Positions 7,882 through 16,105 of a stretch of DNA of 28,636 bases are shown piece after piece. This DNA comes from Bradymonadales bacterium (GTDB taxonomy: Bacteria; Myxococcota; Bradymonadia; REDH01). The notes beneath the pieces were generated by a model. The model was not told where the DNA came from and did not search any database. It saw nothing but the letters and a program-made list of their open reading frames with translations. The position numbers were made by a program, and so were the translations under genes. The first letter of the stretch is position 1; each line of letters starts with the position of its first letter. The stretch covers positions 1 to 28,636 of the forward strand of contig CANKLS010000012.1 in assembly GCA_947483645.1 (NCBI GenBank). Reading direction: 5' to 3'.

Positions 7882-8997
7882 CTACTTCAGCAGGCTCTCA
7901 AGCGAGCGGTAGCCGAGTTCGAGGTCGTGTGCGACCGCCTCGTAGGTCACATGGCCGCCGAAGGTGTTGAAGCCGAGAGAGAGAGCCCGATCGGTGCGCG
8001 CAGCCTCCTCTGGCCCCTTGCCCGCCAGCGCCCGCGCGTAACGGATGGTCACGTTGGTCAGCGCGTAGGTGCTCGTCCGGGAGACTGCTCCCGGCATGTT
8101 GGTCACGCAGTAATGGACCACGCCGTGCACCGTGTAGGTGGGGTTGCTGTGGGTCGTCGGCCGGCAGGTCTCGAAGCAGCCGCCCTGGTCTACCGCCACG
8201 TCCACCACGACCGAACCGGGCAGCATCTGACGGATGACCGCCTCGCTCACCAGCTTGGGGGCGCGCGCGCCGGGAATCAGCACCGAGCCGATGACGAGGT
8301 CGGCTGCCGACACCTCTTCGAGCAGCGTCTGCGGGTTGGAGTAGACCGTCTGGAGCCGGTTCTGAAAGATGTCGTCGAGGTAGCGGAGCCGGTTCACATT
8401 CACATCAAGCACCGTCACGCGGGCACCCATGCCGACGGCGACCTTCGCGGCCTCTGTGCCCACGGTGCCGCCGCCCACAATCACCACCTTGGCCTGCGGA
8501 ACGCCCGGTACGCCGCCAAGCAGCACGCCGCGGCCGCCATACTCCTTCTCGAGGCAGCGGGCGCCAACCTGGATCGACATTCGGCCCGCCACTTCGCTCA
8601 TGGGCTGCAGCAGCGGCAGGCTGCCGTCGGGGAGCTGGATGGTCTCGTAGGCGATCGCGGTCACCTCCTTCTCCAGCAGCACCGGGGCGAGCTCCGGGAC
8701 TGCCGCAAGGTGGAAGTAGGTGTAGATGGTCTGCTTGCGCTGAATCCGACCATACTCCTCGGCCAGCGGCTCCTTCACCTTGATGATCATCTCGGCCGCG
8801 GCCCAGACCTCATCAGCCGAGTGAAGGATCGTGCAGCCGACCGCCTCGTAGGCCTCGTCTGTGATGCCGCAGCCCAGGCCCGCGCCGGCCTGCACAAAGA
8901 CCGTGTGGCCGTCGCGCACCAGCACCTGCGCGCCGCCCGGCACCAGGCCCACGCGGTACTCATGAACCTTCACCTCTTTGGGGACTCCAATGCGCAT
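7882..8997 (-). CDS. ald: Alanine dehydrogenase
   Basis: A 371-residue enzyme, the usual family length, with ATG 8997 preceded by AAGGAG. It catalyses the NAD-dependent interconversion of L-alanine with pyruvate and ammonia in the cytoplasm. The start [10 protein letters not shown] and R15 match the family. The substrate/catalytic residues are present as K75 (KVKEP) and H96 (YFHLA). The NAD-binding Rossmann motif is [15 protein letters not shown] (about 171-185), followed by the acidic strand end VTVLDVN; the catalytic Asp is in [10 protein letters not shown]. It sits 108 bases after the GT51 gene on the same strand. A possible weak promoter (TTGAAG at 9077-9082 and GATAAG at 9056-9061, spacing only 15) lies between. 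Alanine supply fits the peptidoglycan-related neighbours, but this may be coincidence. Confidence 0.97.
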   Translation of the reverse strand: MRIGVPKEVKVHEYRVGLVPGGAQVLVRDGHTVFVQAGAGLGCGITDEAYEAVGCTILHSADEVWAAAEMIIKVKEPLAEEYGRIQRKQTIYTYFHLAAVPELAPVLLEKEVTAIAYETIQLPDGSLPLLQPMSEVAGRMSIQVGARCLEKEYGGRGVLLGGVPGVPQAKVVIVGGGTVGTEAAKVAVGMGARVTVLDVNVNRLRYLDDIFQNRLQTVYSNPQTLLEEVSAADLVIGSVLIPGARAPKLVSEAVIRQMLPGSVVVDVAVDQGGCFETCRPTTHSNPTYTVHGVVHYCVTNMPGAVSRTSTYALTNVTIRYARALAGKGPEEAARTDRALSLGFNTFGGHVTYEAVAHDLELGYRSLESLLK

Positions 8998-9105
8998 GAC
9001 TGCTCCTTCGTTGCTACCTGTGGTCTGTTACTTCCGAATCTGTTTGCGGCCGCCGCTTATCGCCCCGCGCCCCACGCTTCAAGGCGCAGCGCGTTACCTA
9101 AAGGA

Positions 9106-11517
9106 TCACGGAAGCTCTGGGGTGGGCACTGCACGCTGGCTCACAGGCTCCGGCGGAGCCACGATTTGCCGGGAGAACTGCTGACGCTCGATGATGCCGC
9201 GCAGGTAGGCCGCATCGCGCTCGCTGACCGAGCCGTCGCGCTCGAGGTTGGCGACGATGTGCTCCAACTTCTCCATGCGCGAGTCGTCGAAGGCTCGCTT
9301 CTCCAGCTGCTCGCCGAACCGCGCAGGGGCCGGCAGCAACACTGCGAGCGCGAGCGACTCCGCCTGCGTCAACGCTGCTGCGGGGTGGCCAAAATAGTGG
9401 CGGGCGGCAGCCTCCACCCCAACCAGGTCGCGGCCGAACCGGGCGGTGTTGAGATAGATCTCGAGCACCTCTTCCTTCGTCAGCTGCTTCTCGAGCAGGT
9501 AGGTGAGGAGCATCTCCTGCAGCTTGCGTGAGAGCGACCGCTCCGAAGAGAGAAAGAGGTTCTTCGCCACCTGCTGCGTGATGGTGCTGCCGCCCGCCAC
9601 AAAGGCGCCCGCTGCGTAGTCTTTCGCCATCGCCCGCTGAATGCCACGCCAGTCAAAGCCGCGGTGGTTGAAGAAGCCGTCATCCTCCGCCGCAAGGATC
9701 GTCCTTGCCACATACCGCGGGAGCCGACGAAGCGGGGTCCAACTCCCCTCGCCCAACGCGGGAAAGGCGCTCCCCGTGGGACGGGGCAGGGCGACGATTC
9801 GGCCCTCTTCAAAGAGCGGCATGCTGATGCCCGCAAGACCCGAAAGCGTGAGCCCCTCTTCCAGCAGTTCAAACTGGCTCGCAGCAAGTCCCGGCAACGC
9901 GGCATCGAGTCGCACCAACGCCTCAAAGCCAACCTTGCCCGACATCGTCGCTCCCTCGAGCCACGGCATCATCCCCTCCGGCAGAGAGTCGCGCAGCGCC
10001 GTCACAGCCACGGGCTCCATGTGCATGCTCAGCTCGCCCGTCGCGCCCTTGCCTGGGAGGTCGCCGAAGCCCTTGAGCACCACCACGGCGGCGCCCGTCG
10101 TCACCGTCGCCTCCTCCAGCCAGAACTTATGGTCGCGCCAGCTCCACCCGCCGGCCAGCTTGAGCCGGCCGTCGAACTTCTCGATGGGCTTCGCCGCCAG
10201 GCTCTTCCAAGCAAGTCTGCCGTCCGTCAGCGAACCGGCGCCATCTGCCTCTGCGCCATCGCGGTTGCCGAGCACCTTCAGCGTGCCGTTGAGCGTGCCG
10301 CCGATGGGGAGCGAGCGGGTCCAATTCTCGGAGCCGCAGCCTGCCCCGCGCGCTCCGTCGAGGATGGCCGGCGGGCAGCGCAGTGCCTTGGTGTCGCGCG
10401 AGAAAAAGTCGGCCGGGTCGGCCCGCAGCGCCGACAGCTTCGCGGTAAAGTCGCCCTTTGCCAGCCAGCTCGCCTGCAGGTCGATGCCGCGCTCCGCTGT
10501 CCCCCAGCGGAGCAGGCCATCCAGATCTCCGCCGCTCCGGTGCACCCGTGCCTCGCGCATGCGCATGTGGCCGCGGCCCTCGGCCACCAGCTCCAGATCG
10601 CGCACGGCCACCGTGCAGTCGGACCGCTCGCAGGAGGCAGTCATCGAGGCGACCGTCGCCCATGCTTCGGGCTGCTCCGCCTTGGGTGGCTGCAATGACC
10701 AACGCACGCCATCGAGCGCCAAGCCGCCATCGGTGCGCGCCAGCCCGGTCGACAGTTGCATCAGCGGTCGAGTCTGCCCTGGCGCAAAGAGGGCGCCGAC
10801 CAGCCGCGTGGCCTCCGCATCGCTCTGCGCGAGCTTGCCATCGGCGGCCCAGCCGTCGCTGTCTTCGATGCGCACATGGCCCTGCCAACCCGGCTGCCCC
10901 GCGCCTGTCGCCGGCCCTGTGAACTGGGCAAAGGTTACCTTCCCCGACCGCTTCGTCTTCTGCTCCGCTGTGGGCAGCATCGCATCGAAGCTCCAGGTCG
11001 CGTCGTCGAGTCGCACGATCAGGCCATCGAGCCGCAGCGTCGGGGTCGCGCCACCGCGCTGCTCGCTCGTGGCGGCAGCCTTCGTCGCCACCGTCGCCCG
11101 TTGTGGCCGCGGCGAGGGCGGTGCAGCGGCCTGCGTCACGCTCAGCTCTACGCCCGACAGCACCAGCTCGCGCAGGTCCACCAGACCGCGAATCAGGCCG
11201 GCCGGCTCAAGCCGGACATGGGCCCGCTTCACCTTCGCAGTAACCTCGTAGGGCGTACTCGGAAGCCGCACCGGGCCCAGCACCAGCCCCGTTAGGTCAC
11301 CCTCGCCGAGCAGCAGCGAGGAGTCGACCCGGTCGAGCGACAGCGGCATTCCCTTGGCCGCGGCATACTGCTCCAGCTGCCTCGCCATGCGCTCGCCGAG
11401 CTCATCGCGCGGGCGGAGCAGCCACCAAGCCACCGCCGCCGCAGACAGAAGCAGCAAGGCCAGCGCGGCCCGTCGCTTTCGCCTGCCGTTTGCGGTATGG
11501 GGGACAGGCTCGGTCAT
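9106..11517 (-). CDS. AsmA-like N-terminal region fused to a canonical GT51 peptidoglycan glycosyltransferase
   Basis: An 803-residue protein from ATG 11517 (MTEPVPHTANGRRKRR), chosen over an earlier in-frame start because the basic segment then directly precedes the membrane helix (about 17-33). About 550 residues with AsmA-like character follow (inference). The C-terminal GT51 domain, about residues 590-770, has every expected motif: AAEDDGFFNHRGFD (catalytic Glu E611 and the motif-1 His), GGSTITQQVAKNLFLS (642 onward, second catalytic region), SRKLQEMLLTYLLE and EVLEIYLNTARFGRDLVG. It should polymerise lipid II into glycan strands on the periplasmic face. No transpeptidase domain is present, so it is a mono-functional enzyme with an unusual N-terminal platform. 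Its start is only 32 bases from that of a divergent lipoprotein gene. It shares architecture with the protein at 114-3128. Confidence 0.93.
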   Translation of the reverse strand: MTEPVPHTANGRRKRRAALALLLLSAAAVAWWLLRPRDELGERMARQLEQYAAAKGMPLSLDRVDSSLLLGEGDLTGLVLGPVRLPSTPYEVTAKVKRAHVRLEPAGLIRGLVDLRELVLSGVELSVTQAAAPPSPRPQRATVATKAAATSEQRGGATPTLRLDGLIVRLDDATWSFDAMLPTAEQKTKRSGKVTFAQFTGPATGAGQPGWQGHVRIEDSDGWAADGKLAQSDAEATRLVGALFAPGQTRPLMQLSTGLARTDGGLALDGVRWSLQPPKAEQPEAWATVASMTASCERSDCTVAVRDLELVAEGRGHMRMREARVHRSGGDLDGLLRWGTAERGIDLQASWLAKGDFTAKLSALRADPADFFSRDTKALRCPPAILDGARGAGCGSENWTRSLPIGGTLNGTLKVLGNRDGAEADGAGSLTDGRLAWKSLAAKPIEKFDGRLKLAGGWSWRDHKFWLEEATVTTGAAVVVLKGFGDLPGKGATGELSMHMEPVAVTALRDSLPEGMMPWLEGATMSGKVGFEALVRLDAALPGLAASQFELLEEGLTLSGLAGISMPLFEEGRIVALPRPTGSAFPALGEGSWTPLRRLPRYVARTILAAEDDGFFNHRGFDWRGIQRAMAKDYAAGAFVAGGSTITQQVAKNLFLSSERSLSRKLQEMLLTYLLEKQLTKEEVLEIYLNTARFGRDLVGVEAAARHYFGHPAAALTQAESLALAVLLPAPARFGEQLEKRAFDDSRMEKLEHIVANLERDGSVSERDAAYLRGIIERQQFSRQIVAPPEPVSQRAVPTPELP

Positions 11518-11549
11518 GCGTCGGGCAGTTTGCTTCGTGGAGCGGTGAT

Positions 11550-12029
11550 ATGGTCCGTGCGTGCTATCAGTGGGCCCCGACGAGGTCAAAACGCCTTTAT
11601 GCGCTCGCGCTGCTGCTCCTGCTTACACTGTTTGCCGGCTGCCAGCTCAACCAGAAGCCCCTCGTGAATGGCTTCTCCTCGCGTCCCTTCGAGGGCCGCG
11701 CGGAATCTGACCCCTATCGCCAGCTCCCAGACCGCACCCTCGTCGTGGCCTACGAGGTCGGTCAGTGCACCACCGACGCCGACTGCGTCACACAGGCCTG
11801 CGGTGGCGCCACCTGCGCGCCCGTCAACGAGGCGCCGCTCTGTGCCACCTCGCCCGTCGGCGACTGTCTCTCGGCACTCGACGGCAAGGGCTGCGGCTGC
11901 ATCGAGGGGGTCTGCCGCTGGCACCGCGAGCCGCCCGTGCTTGCCTGCGCGAGACTCGGCTCGCCGCCAGCCACAACAGTCGGTGCTGAGGGCTACGGCG
12001 ACAACCCCTATCCGACCCGCCCGCAGTAG
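11550..12029 (+). CDS. Small Cys-rich lipoprotein
   Basis: A 159-residue predicted lipoprotein. ATG 11550 is preceded by GGAG at a 7-base distance, which rules out the longer frame from 11490. The signal peptide is basic (TRSKR), then LYALALLLLLT, with lipobox LFAGC and acylated Cys C31. The mature protein has ten further Cys, including the module CTTDADCVTQACGGATC, a pattern common in secreted proteins of myxobacteria-like organisms and also present near the N-terminus of the large lipoprotein at 18211-21438. Function unknown. The gene is divergent from the GT51 gene with a 32-base gap, so the two probably share a promoter region. Its stop is 12 bases from the stop of the convergent XPB-like gene. 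Confidence 0.82.
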   Translation: MVRACYQWAPTRSKRLYALALLLLLTLFAGCQLNQKPLVNGFSSRPFEGRAESDPYRQLPDRTLVVAYEVGQCTTDADCVTQACGGATCAPVNEAPLCATSPVGDCLSALDGKGCGCIEGVCRWHREPPVLACARLGSPPATTVGAEGYGDNPYPTRPQ

Positions 12030-12041
12030 GCGGCGCGGCCG

Positions 12042-14222
12042 TTACTTCGTGGTCTGAACGCCCAGCTTGGTCAGCACGGTCACCATCTTGGCGATGGTGC
12101 CGGGCACAACGCGGAAGGCCGACGGTCCGAGGCGGGTCACGATGAAGGGCTGCAGGTCGGCGATGCGCGCGACGCGGTCGCCATCTTCGGCCGACAGCAG
12201 CGTTAGCACCTCCATGGTCTCCACCTTCGCCTTCGCAGGCTGGCCGAGGGCCTTCTTGAGGTGGAGCTCGCGCTCGGGCGTGAAGCCGCTCGCCATGGAG
12301 CTGCGGAGGAAGTCGATGAGGGAGGCATAGCCATCGTCGTCGCCAAAGACCGCGTTCACCTTCTTGATGTCGAGCCGGTACTGGTCGTCGTCCTCGTAGG
12401 TCGCCACAGACTGCAGCGTAGAGAGGATGCGCAGGTCGGTCGCGCCGTTGGGTGCGCGGAGCCGGTCGGCCTCGGCCCATACCAGCGAGGGGACAATCGG
12501 GCCGTTATAGTCGATCACGCGGGGCTTGAAGGCCGTGAGCGCCCTGTCGACGCCCTCCGAGTAGGCACCCAAGACAAAGGTGTGGATAGCGTCGATGCGG
12601 TCGGCATGGTCGCGGTTGTCGACCGCGAAGATGACGCCCGACTGCACAACCTCAGGGTCGGCCTTGCCGGTCGCGGCGACCAGGTCGCCATGAAGGAAGA
12701 CGGTGACGCGGCGATGGAGCCGCTCCCAATCCTGAAGCGCGAACTTGACGGCCGGCGGCACGGGCTGGCTGGAGTAACGGGTCAGCGACTTGAAGATGCT
12801 GTCGGCGTTGTAGCCCTTGGCGTATCCCCACTGCACAGACTCGCCCGTGAGCCGGTAACGCACCACCCGCTCGCTCGTCTTGATGATCTCCGCGAAGCGG
12901 GAGAGGTCGTAGAGGAGCTGGAGCGAGGCGAGGTCGAGGAAGCAGGTGATCTCGAAGGTGGGCTCGACCAGGATCGCGCCCTTGCCCGAGGGCTCTTCGG
13001 CGGTCGAGGGGATGCCGAGCATGGCCTTGCCGACCTCGGTGATGCGGGCGCGCGGCGTGCCGTTCGACTGCGACTTTCCGAGCTCGACAGCACCGATGTG
13101 GGGCAGAAGCAGCGAGATGACCGAGGCGACAAAGCCCTCGATGGCCTTGTCGTCCATGGGCACAACAGGCAGCACATTGCGAAGGTAGGTCTGCTCCAGC
13201 GAGGCGATGGTTCGGGTGGTCTCTTCGACGTCGAACCAGTCCTCGAGGTTGAGGCGGCGGAGCGCCGCGATGACGCTGCCGCGCGGGCCGGTGAGGATCG
13301 CCGCGCGTCCGCCGTCGGGGGCAAAGCCACCGTGGCCCTGGCCGGTCAGCGGCGGCTCGCCCGCGCCAAACCAGCCCATCGCATCGATCTCGCTCCAGGT
13401 CCGCTGCTGCTCCGCAGCCCGCTCGAGCAGCGGCCAACGGTCGGTCGCCGACTTCCCAAAGTAGTCGTTGCAGGTATTGGCGGTGCGGAGCAGGTCGCCG
13501 CGGCGCTCTACGAGGCCGAGCGCGACGGCTGTCGACAGCAGGAAGGTGATGAGGTCCCAGCCGTCCACCGCGAGCGGATCGACGATGGTCTCGCCCCGGT
13601 CGCCATGCTTGGGGCGCTCGACAATGAGCGGCGCCATCGCCTTGAGATCGGTCCGGTGGGGCGAACCGTCACGGTTGAGCCGCACGGCGTTGCGCTCCAC
13701 AAACCGGGTCACCGACAGCAGGTTGAGCTCCACCAACAGCACGCGGCGCAGCAGCGTCGACTCTGTCGGGTCGACCACCTTCTCCAGCACCTCGCGGGCG
13801 GGGGGCGGGTTGCCGGCCAGCCCTTCGAAGCCGGGCGTGACCTGAATCCAATGCTGCATCAACCCCTGCTCGTAGACTGTCTCGAGCGACAGCGCCTCAC
13901 GGGCCCCGAGGTTGCCTGCCAGCGCAATTCCCTGCTTGAGCAGCGGGTCGACGAGCTCCTCGAAGCCGTCATAGCCATGCAGGAACCAGCGCTTCTTCAG
14001 CCGCTCTCCGCGCAGACGCCGGCCGATCTCATCGAGAAAGCCCAAGAAGCCGCGCACATCGTCGGGCAGGGTATCCACCATCTTCTGGCGGGTGGTCTTA
14101 GCGGCGAGGTGGTCGGTCAGCTCCAAGAAGGGATCCACGCCGGGAAGGTCGTGCACCGCCGCAATCTTTGCCAAGGAGGCCTGTCCGTAGATCTTGAGGA
14201 GCTCTTCAGCGGGGTTCGACAT
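12042..14222 (-). CDS. Motorless XPB/Ssl2 N-terminal-like protein (Helicase_C_3 / helicase-associated domain family)
   Basis: A 726-residue protein from ATG 14222, which overlaps the TGA of the upstream small gene (TGATG) and has GGAG 8 bases before it. About residues 415-508 fit the domain found N-terminal to the motor in XPB/Ssl2 helicases and in stand-alone bacterial 'helicase-associated' proteins: ILVEPTFEITCFLD, then LSRFAEIIKTSERVVRYRLT, then ADSIFKSLTRYSSQPVPPAV. No helicase motor is present: there is no Walker A GKT, no DEAD/DEAH box and no motif VI. The N-terminal 400 residues are alpha-rich and unrecognised. The C-terminal 60 residues end in a small module (VVPGTIAKMV, 705-714) with a look-alike in the upstream partner. 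A DNA-related role is suggested by family only. The XPB-like helicase and Bax1-like nuclease genes lie about 12.7 kb away in the same window. Confidence 0.78.
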   Translation of the reverse strand: MSNPAEELLKIYGQASLAKIAAVHDLPGVDPFLELTDHLAAKTTRQKMVDTLPDDVRGFLGFLDEIGRRLRGERLKKRWFLHGYDGFEELVDPLLKQGIALAGNLGAREALSLETVYEQGLMQHWIQVTPGFEGLAGNPPPAREVLEKVVDPTESTLLRRVLLVELNLLSVTRFVERNAVRLNRDGSPHRTDLKAMAPLIVERPKHGDRGETIVDPLAVDGWDLITFLLSTAVALGLVERRGDLLRTANTCNDYFGKSATDRWPLLERAAEQQRTWSEIDAMGWFGAGEPPLTGQGHGGFAPDGGRAAILTGPRGSVIAALRRLNLEDWFDVEETTRTIASLEQTYLRNVLPVVPMDDKAIEGFVASVISLLLPHIGAVELGKSQSNGTPRARITEVGKAMLGIPSTAEEPSGKGAILVEPTFEITCFLDLASLQLLYDLSRFAEIIKTSERVVRYRLTGESVQWGYAKGYNADSIFKSLTRYSSQPVPPAVKFALQDWERLHRRVTVFLHGDLVAATGKADPEVVQSGVIFAVDNRDHADRIDAIHTFVLGAYSEGVDRALTAFKPRVIDYNGPIVPSLVWAEADRLRAPNGATDLRILSTLQSVATYEDDDQYRLDIKKVNAVFGDDDGYASLIDFLRSSMASGFTPERELHLKKALGQPAKAKVETMEVLTLLSAEDGDRVARIADLQPFIVTRLGPSAFRVVPGTIAKMVTVLTKLGVQTTK

Positions 14223-14515
14223 CAACCGTTCTCCGTGGAGGAGATTTCTGCTTCGGCCGGCTCATCGACATGGTCGAAGAGAGGCTCGCCCAGGAGCCGC
14301 GGGAACTGCCCGAGCTCCTTGAACCGGCCGAGCACCATGGGGATGAACCGGGCCGGAATCACGATGTGGCGATCGCCAATCATCACGAGGTCCAGTCCGA
14401 GCTCGCCGATTTTTTTCGAAGTCTCCGCCAGCGTTGCCGCAGTATCGCACGCGATAACTGCCACATTCCGGTGAATGACTGCTCCCGAGGTTTGCTTGCT
14501 CAAAGTCGGCCTCAT
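14222..14515 (-). CDS. Small protein coupled to the XPB-like gene
   Basis: A 97-residue protein from ATG 14515; a TTG at 14557 would add 14 residues. Its TGA overlaps the ATG of the downstream gene by one base (TGATG), a classic translational-coupling arrangement. The sequence looks like a compact beta-alpha-beta-alpha unit (NVAVIACD, LAETSKKIGELG, LDLVMIGDRHIVIP, MVLGRFKELGQFPRLL) with an acidic tail. The segment VIPARFIPMV (52-61) followed by a helix ending KELG resembles VVPGTIAKMV plus a helix ending TKLG at the end of the downstream protein, so the small protein may be a detached or duplicated copy of that module. I recognise no named family. A run of seven A bases lies in the coding strand (14410-14416). 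Confidence 0.7.
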   Translation of the reverse strand: MRPTLSKQTSGAVIHRNVAVIACDTAATLAETSKKIGELGLDLVMIGDRHIVIPARFIPMVLGRFKELGQFPRLLGEPLFDHVDEPAEAEISSTENG

Positions 14516-14548
14516 TCGGGCAGGAGGGTAGTCTCCGGGCCCTCGTTC

Positions 14549-14575
14549 AGGGAGCAACTAGGATACTCGCTCCCT
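14549..14575. promoter_or_regulatory. Inverted repeat AGGGAGC-n13-GCTCCCT
   Basis: Perfect 7-base arms (14549-14555 and 14569-14575) in the 129-base gap between the divergent XPB-like unit and rqcH. The spacer AACTAGGATACTC is AT-richer than its surroundings. It could be a shared operator or a hairpin in either 5' leader. Confidence 0.4.
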
Positions 14576-14644
14576 AGGCCTATGGTCAACGCCGCGCCCC
14601 GTGATCCTTGCAACTTGACCAAAAAAGAGGTCGAAGCGCCCCCC

Positions 14645-16105
14645 ATGAAACTCTCACAGGCCGAACTCAGCCACCTCGTCGGCCTTCATCAGCCCCTCAT
14701 TGAGAGCGCGCGGCTCCGCGCCGTCCATGCTGTCGCAGACCACCACGCCCTCGTCCTCGAGTGCTACCGGCCCGGCCAGACCACCCTCCTCCTGCTCTCC
14801 CTCGCCGCCCGATCCGCGAGGCTTCATCGCATCACGCAGCGGCCGCCGTCGCCCCCCGCGCCCCCCACCTTTGTCATGCTCCTGCGGGCTCGGGTCGTGG
14901 GCGGCCTCATCCGGCGCCTCGCCGTCGCCGAAGACGATCGGATCGTCCAGTGGGAGCTTGTCTGCGGCGGCGTCTCTTACGACCTCGTCGCCGAGCTCGG
15001 CGGCACCGCCAACCTCCTCCTCCTCAAAGAGGGACTGATCGAGGGCAGCTTCCACGGACGGACCTCGCGCGACCGCACCGTCACCGTCGGTGATACCTAT
15101 GAGCCCCCCACCACCCGCCCCGACGGCGGTGCCCCCGCCTTCCGCGACGGCTTCCCCCGCGACGCCACCGCCGACGCCTTCGTCGAGGCCTGGTACCGCG
15201 ACTTCGACGCAGCAGAGGCGCTCGAACAGCGCCGTGCCGAGCTCCTCGCCGGTCTCACCCGCGCCCGAAAGCGGCTCGCACAGCGCGCCGTCGCGATCGC
15301 CGCCGATGCAGACCGCAGCCACGCCGCCCCCCGCCTGCGCCGCGAGGCCGATCTCCTCCAGACCCTCCGCGGCCAGCCCCATCTCCCCGCCGATCGCGTC
15401 GCCGTCCAGGACTGGTTCGAAGAGGGCGCTCCCATCACCATCATCGAGCTCGACCTCCGCCTCGACTTCGCCGAAAACATCGCCTCGCGCTATGCCCGCG
15501 CCCGCAAGTTCGAGCGGGGCGAGGCCCACGCCCGCACCCGGCTCGCCGAGGCCGACCAGCAGCTCGAACAGCTCGCCCGCCTCGCCCACGAGGCCGCCGA
15601 CGCCACCGACCTCGTCGCGCTCGCCCGCCTCGCCTCCGCTGCCCGCAACGCAGGCCTCCTCCCGCGCAAGCAGTTGCCGCCCGTCGAACGAAAGGCGGAG
15701 GTCCGGCTTCCCTACCGGCTCTTCATCGCCTCCACGGGCGAGGAGATCCTGGTCGGCCGCGGCGGTCGCGACAACGACAAGCTCACCTTCGGGCTAGCCC
15801 GCGGCACCGACCTCTGGCTCCATGTTGCCGACCATCCCGGCCCCCATGTCATCCTCCGGACCCGTGGCCGTCAGGCTGGCCCCGTCGCTCTCCGCGAGGC
15901 GGCAGAGCTGGCGGTCTGGTTCTCGGTCGCCAAGGACGACACCCATGTGGCAGTCCACCACACCCTCCGCAAGAATGTGCGGCGGGCCAAAGATGGGCCG
16001 CCTGGGCGCGTCTACCTCTCCGAGACCAAGACCATCACCGTCGGCCCCCTCACCGACGAGAAGCTCCGCCCGCTCCTCGAACGGCTCCCGCCCGAGAAGG
16101 CCTAG
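14645..16105 (+). CDS. rqcH: RqcH / NFACT-family ribosome quality-control protein
   Basis: A 486-residue NFACT protein. ATG 14645 (MKLSQAEL) fits the family N-terminus; an in-frame ATG at 14582 with AGG close upstream is an alternative. RqcH binds split 50S subunits carrying stalled nascent chains and recruits tRNA-Ala for C-terminal alanine tailing. NFACT-N is about residues 1-150 and keeps the tRNA-handling Asp-Arg pair (D98-R99 in AEDDRIVQWEL). A coiled-coil region with ADLLQTLRG and AENIASRYARARKF covers about 180-330. The C-terminal NFACT-R domain (about 355-470) shows GEEILVGRGGRDNDKLTFGL and DLWLHVADHPGPHVIL. The protein is shorter than the usual ~570 residues: the helix-hairpin-helix segment normally between NFACT-N and the coiled coil is not seen. 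It overlaps the convergent lolA stop by 4 bases. Confidence 0.92.
   Translation: MKLSQAELSHLVGLHQPLIESARLRAVHAVADHHALVLECYRPGQTTLLLLSLAARSARLHRITQRPPSPPAPPTFVMLLRARVVGGLIRRLAVAEDDRIVQWELVCGGVSYDLVAELGGTANLLLLKEGLIEGSFHGRTSRDRTVTVGDTYEPPTTRPDGGAPAFRDGFPRDATADAFVEAWYRDFDAAEALEQRRAELLAGLTRARKRLAQRAVAIAADADRSHAAPRLRREADLLQTLRGQPHLPADRVAVQDWFEEGAPITIIELDLRLDFAENIASRYARARKFERGEAHARTRLAEADQQLEQLARLAHEAADATDLVALARLASAARNAGLLPRKQLPPVERKAEVRLPYRLFIASTGEEILVGRGGRDNDKLTFGLARGTDLWLHVADHPGPHVILRTRGRQAGPVALREAAELAVWFSVAKDDTHVAVHHTLRKNVRRAKDGPPGRVYLSETKTITVGPLTDEKLRPLLERLPPEKA

Noticed and set aside
13265..13300. Possible P-loop (GPRGS) in the XPB-like protein
   Set aside because: It lacks the GK[ST] of Walker A and there is no Walker B or helicase motif nearby.
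12261..14474. Plus-strand open frame of 737 codons opposite the XPB-like unit
   Set aside because: The minus strand has a recognisable family, coupled starts and ribosome binding sites. The plus-strand product is compositionally biased with no motif.
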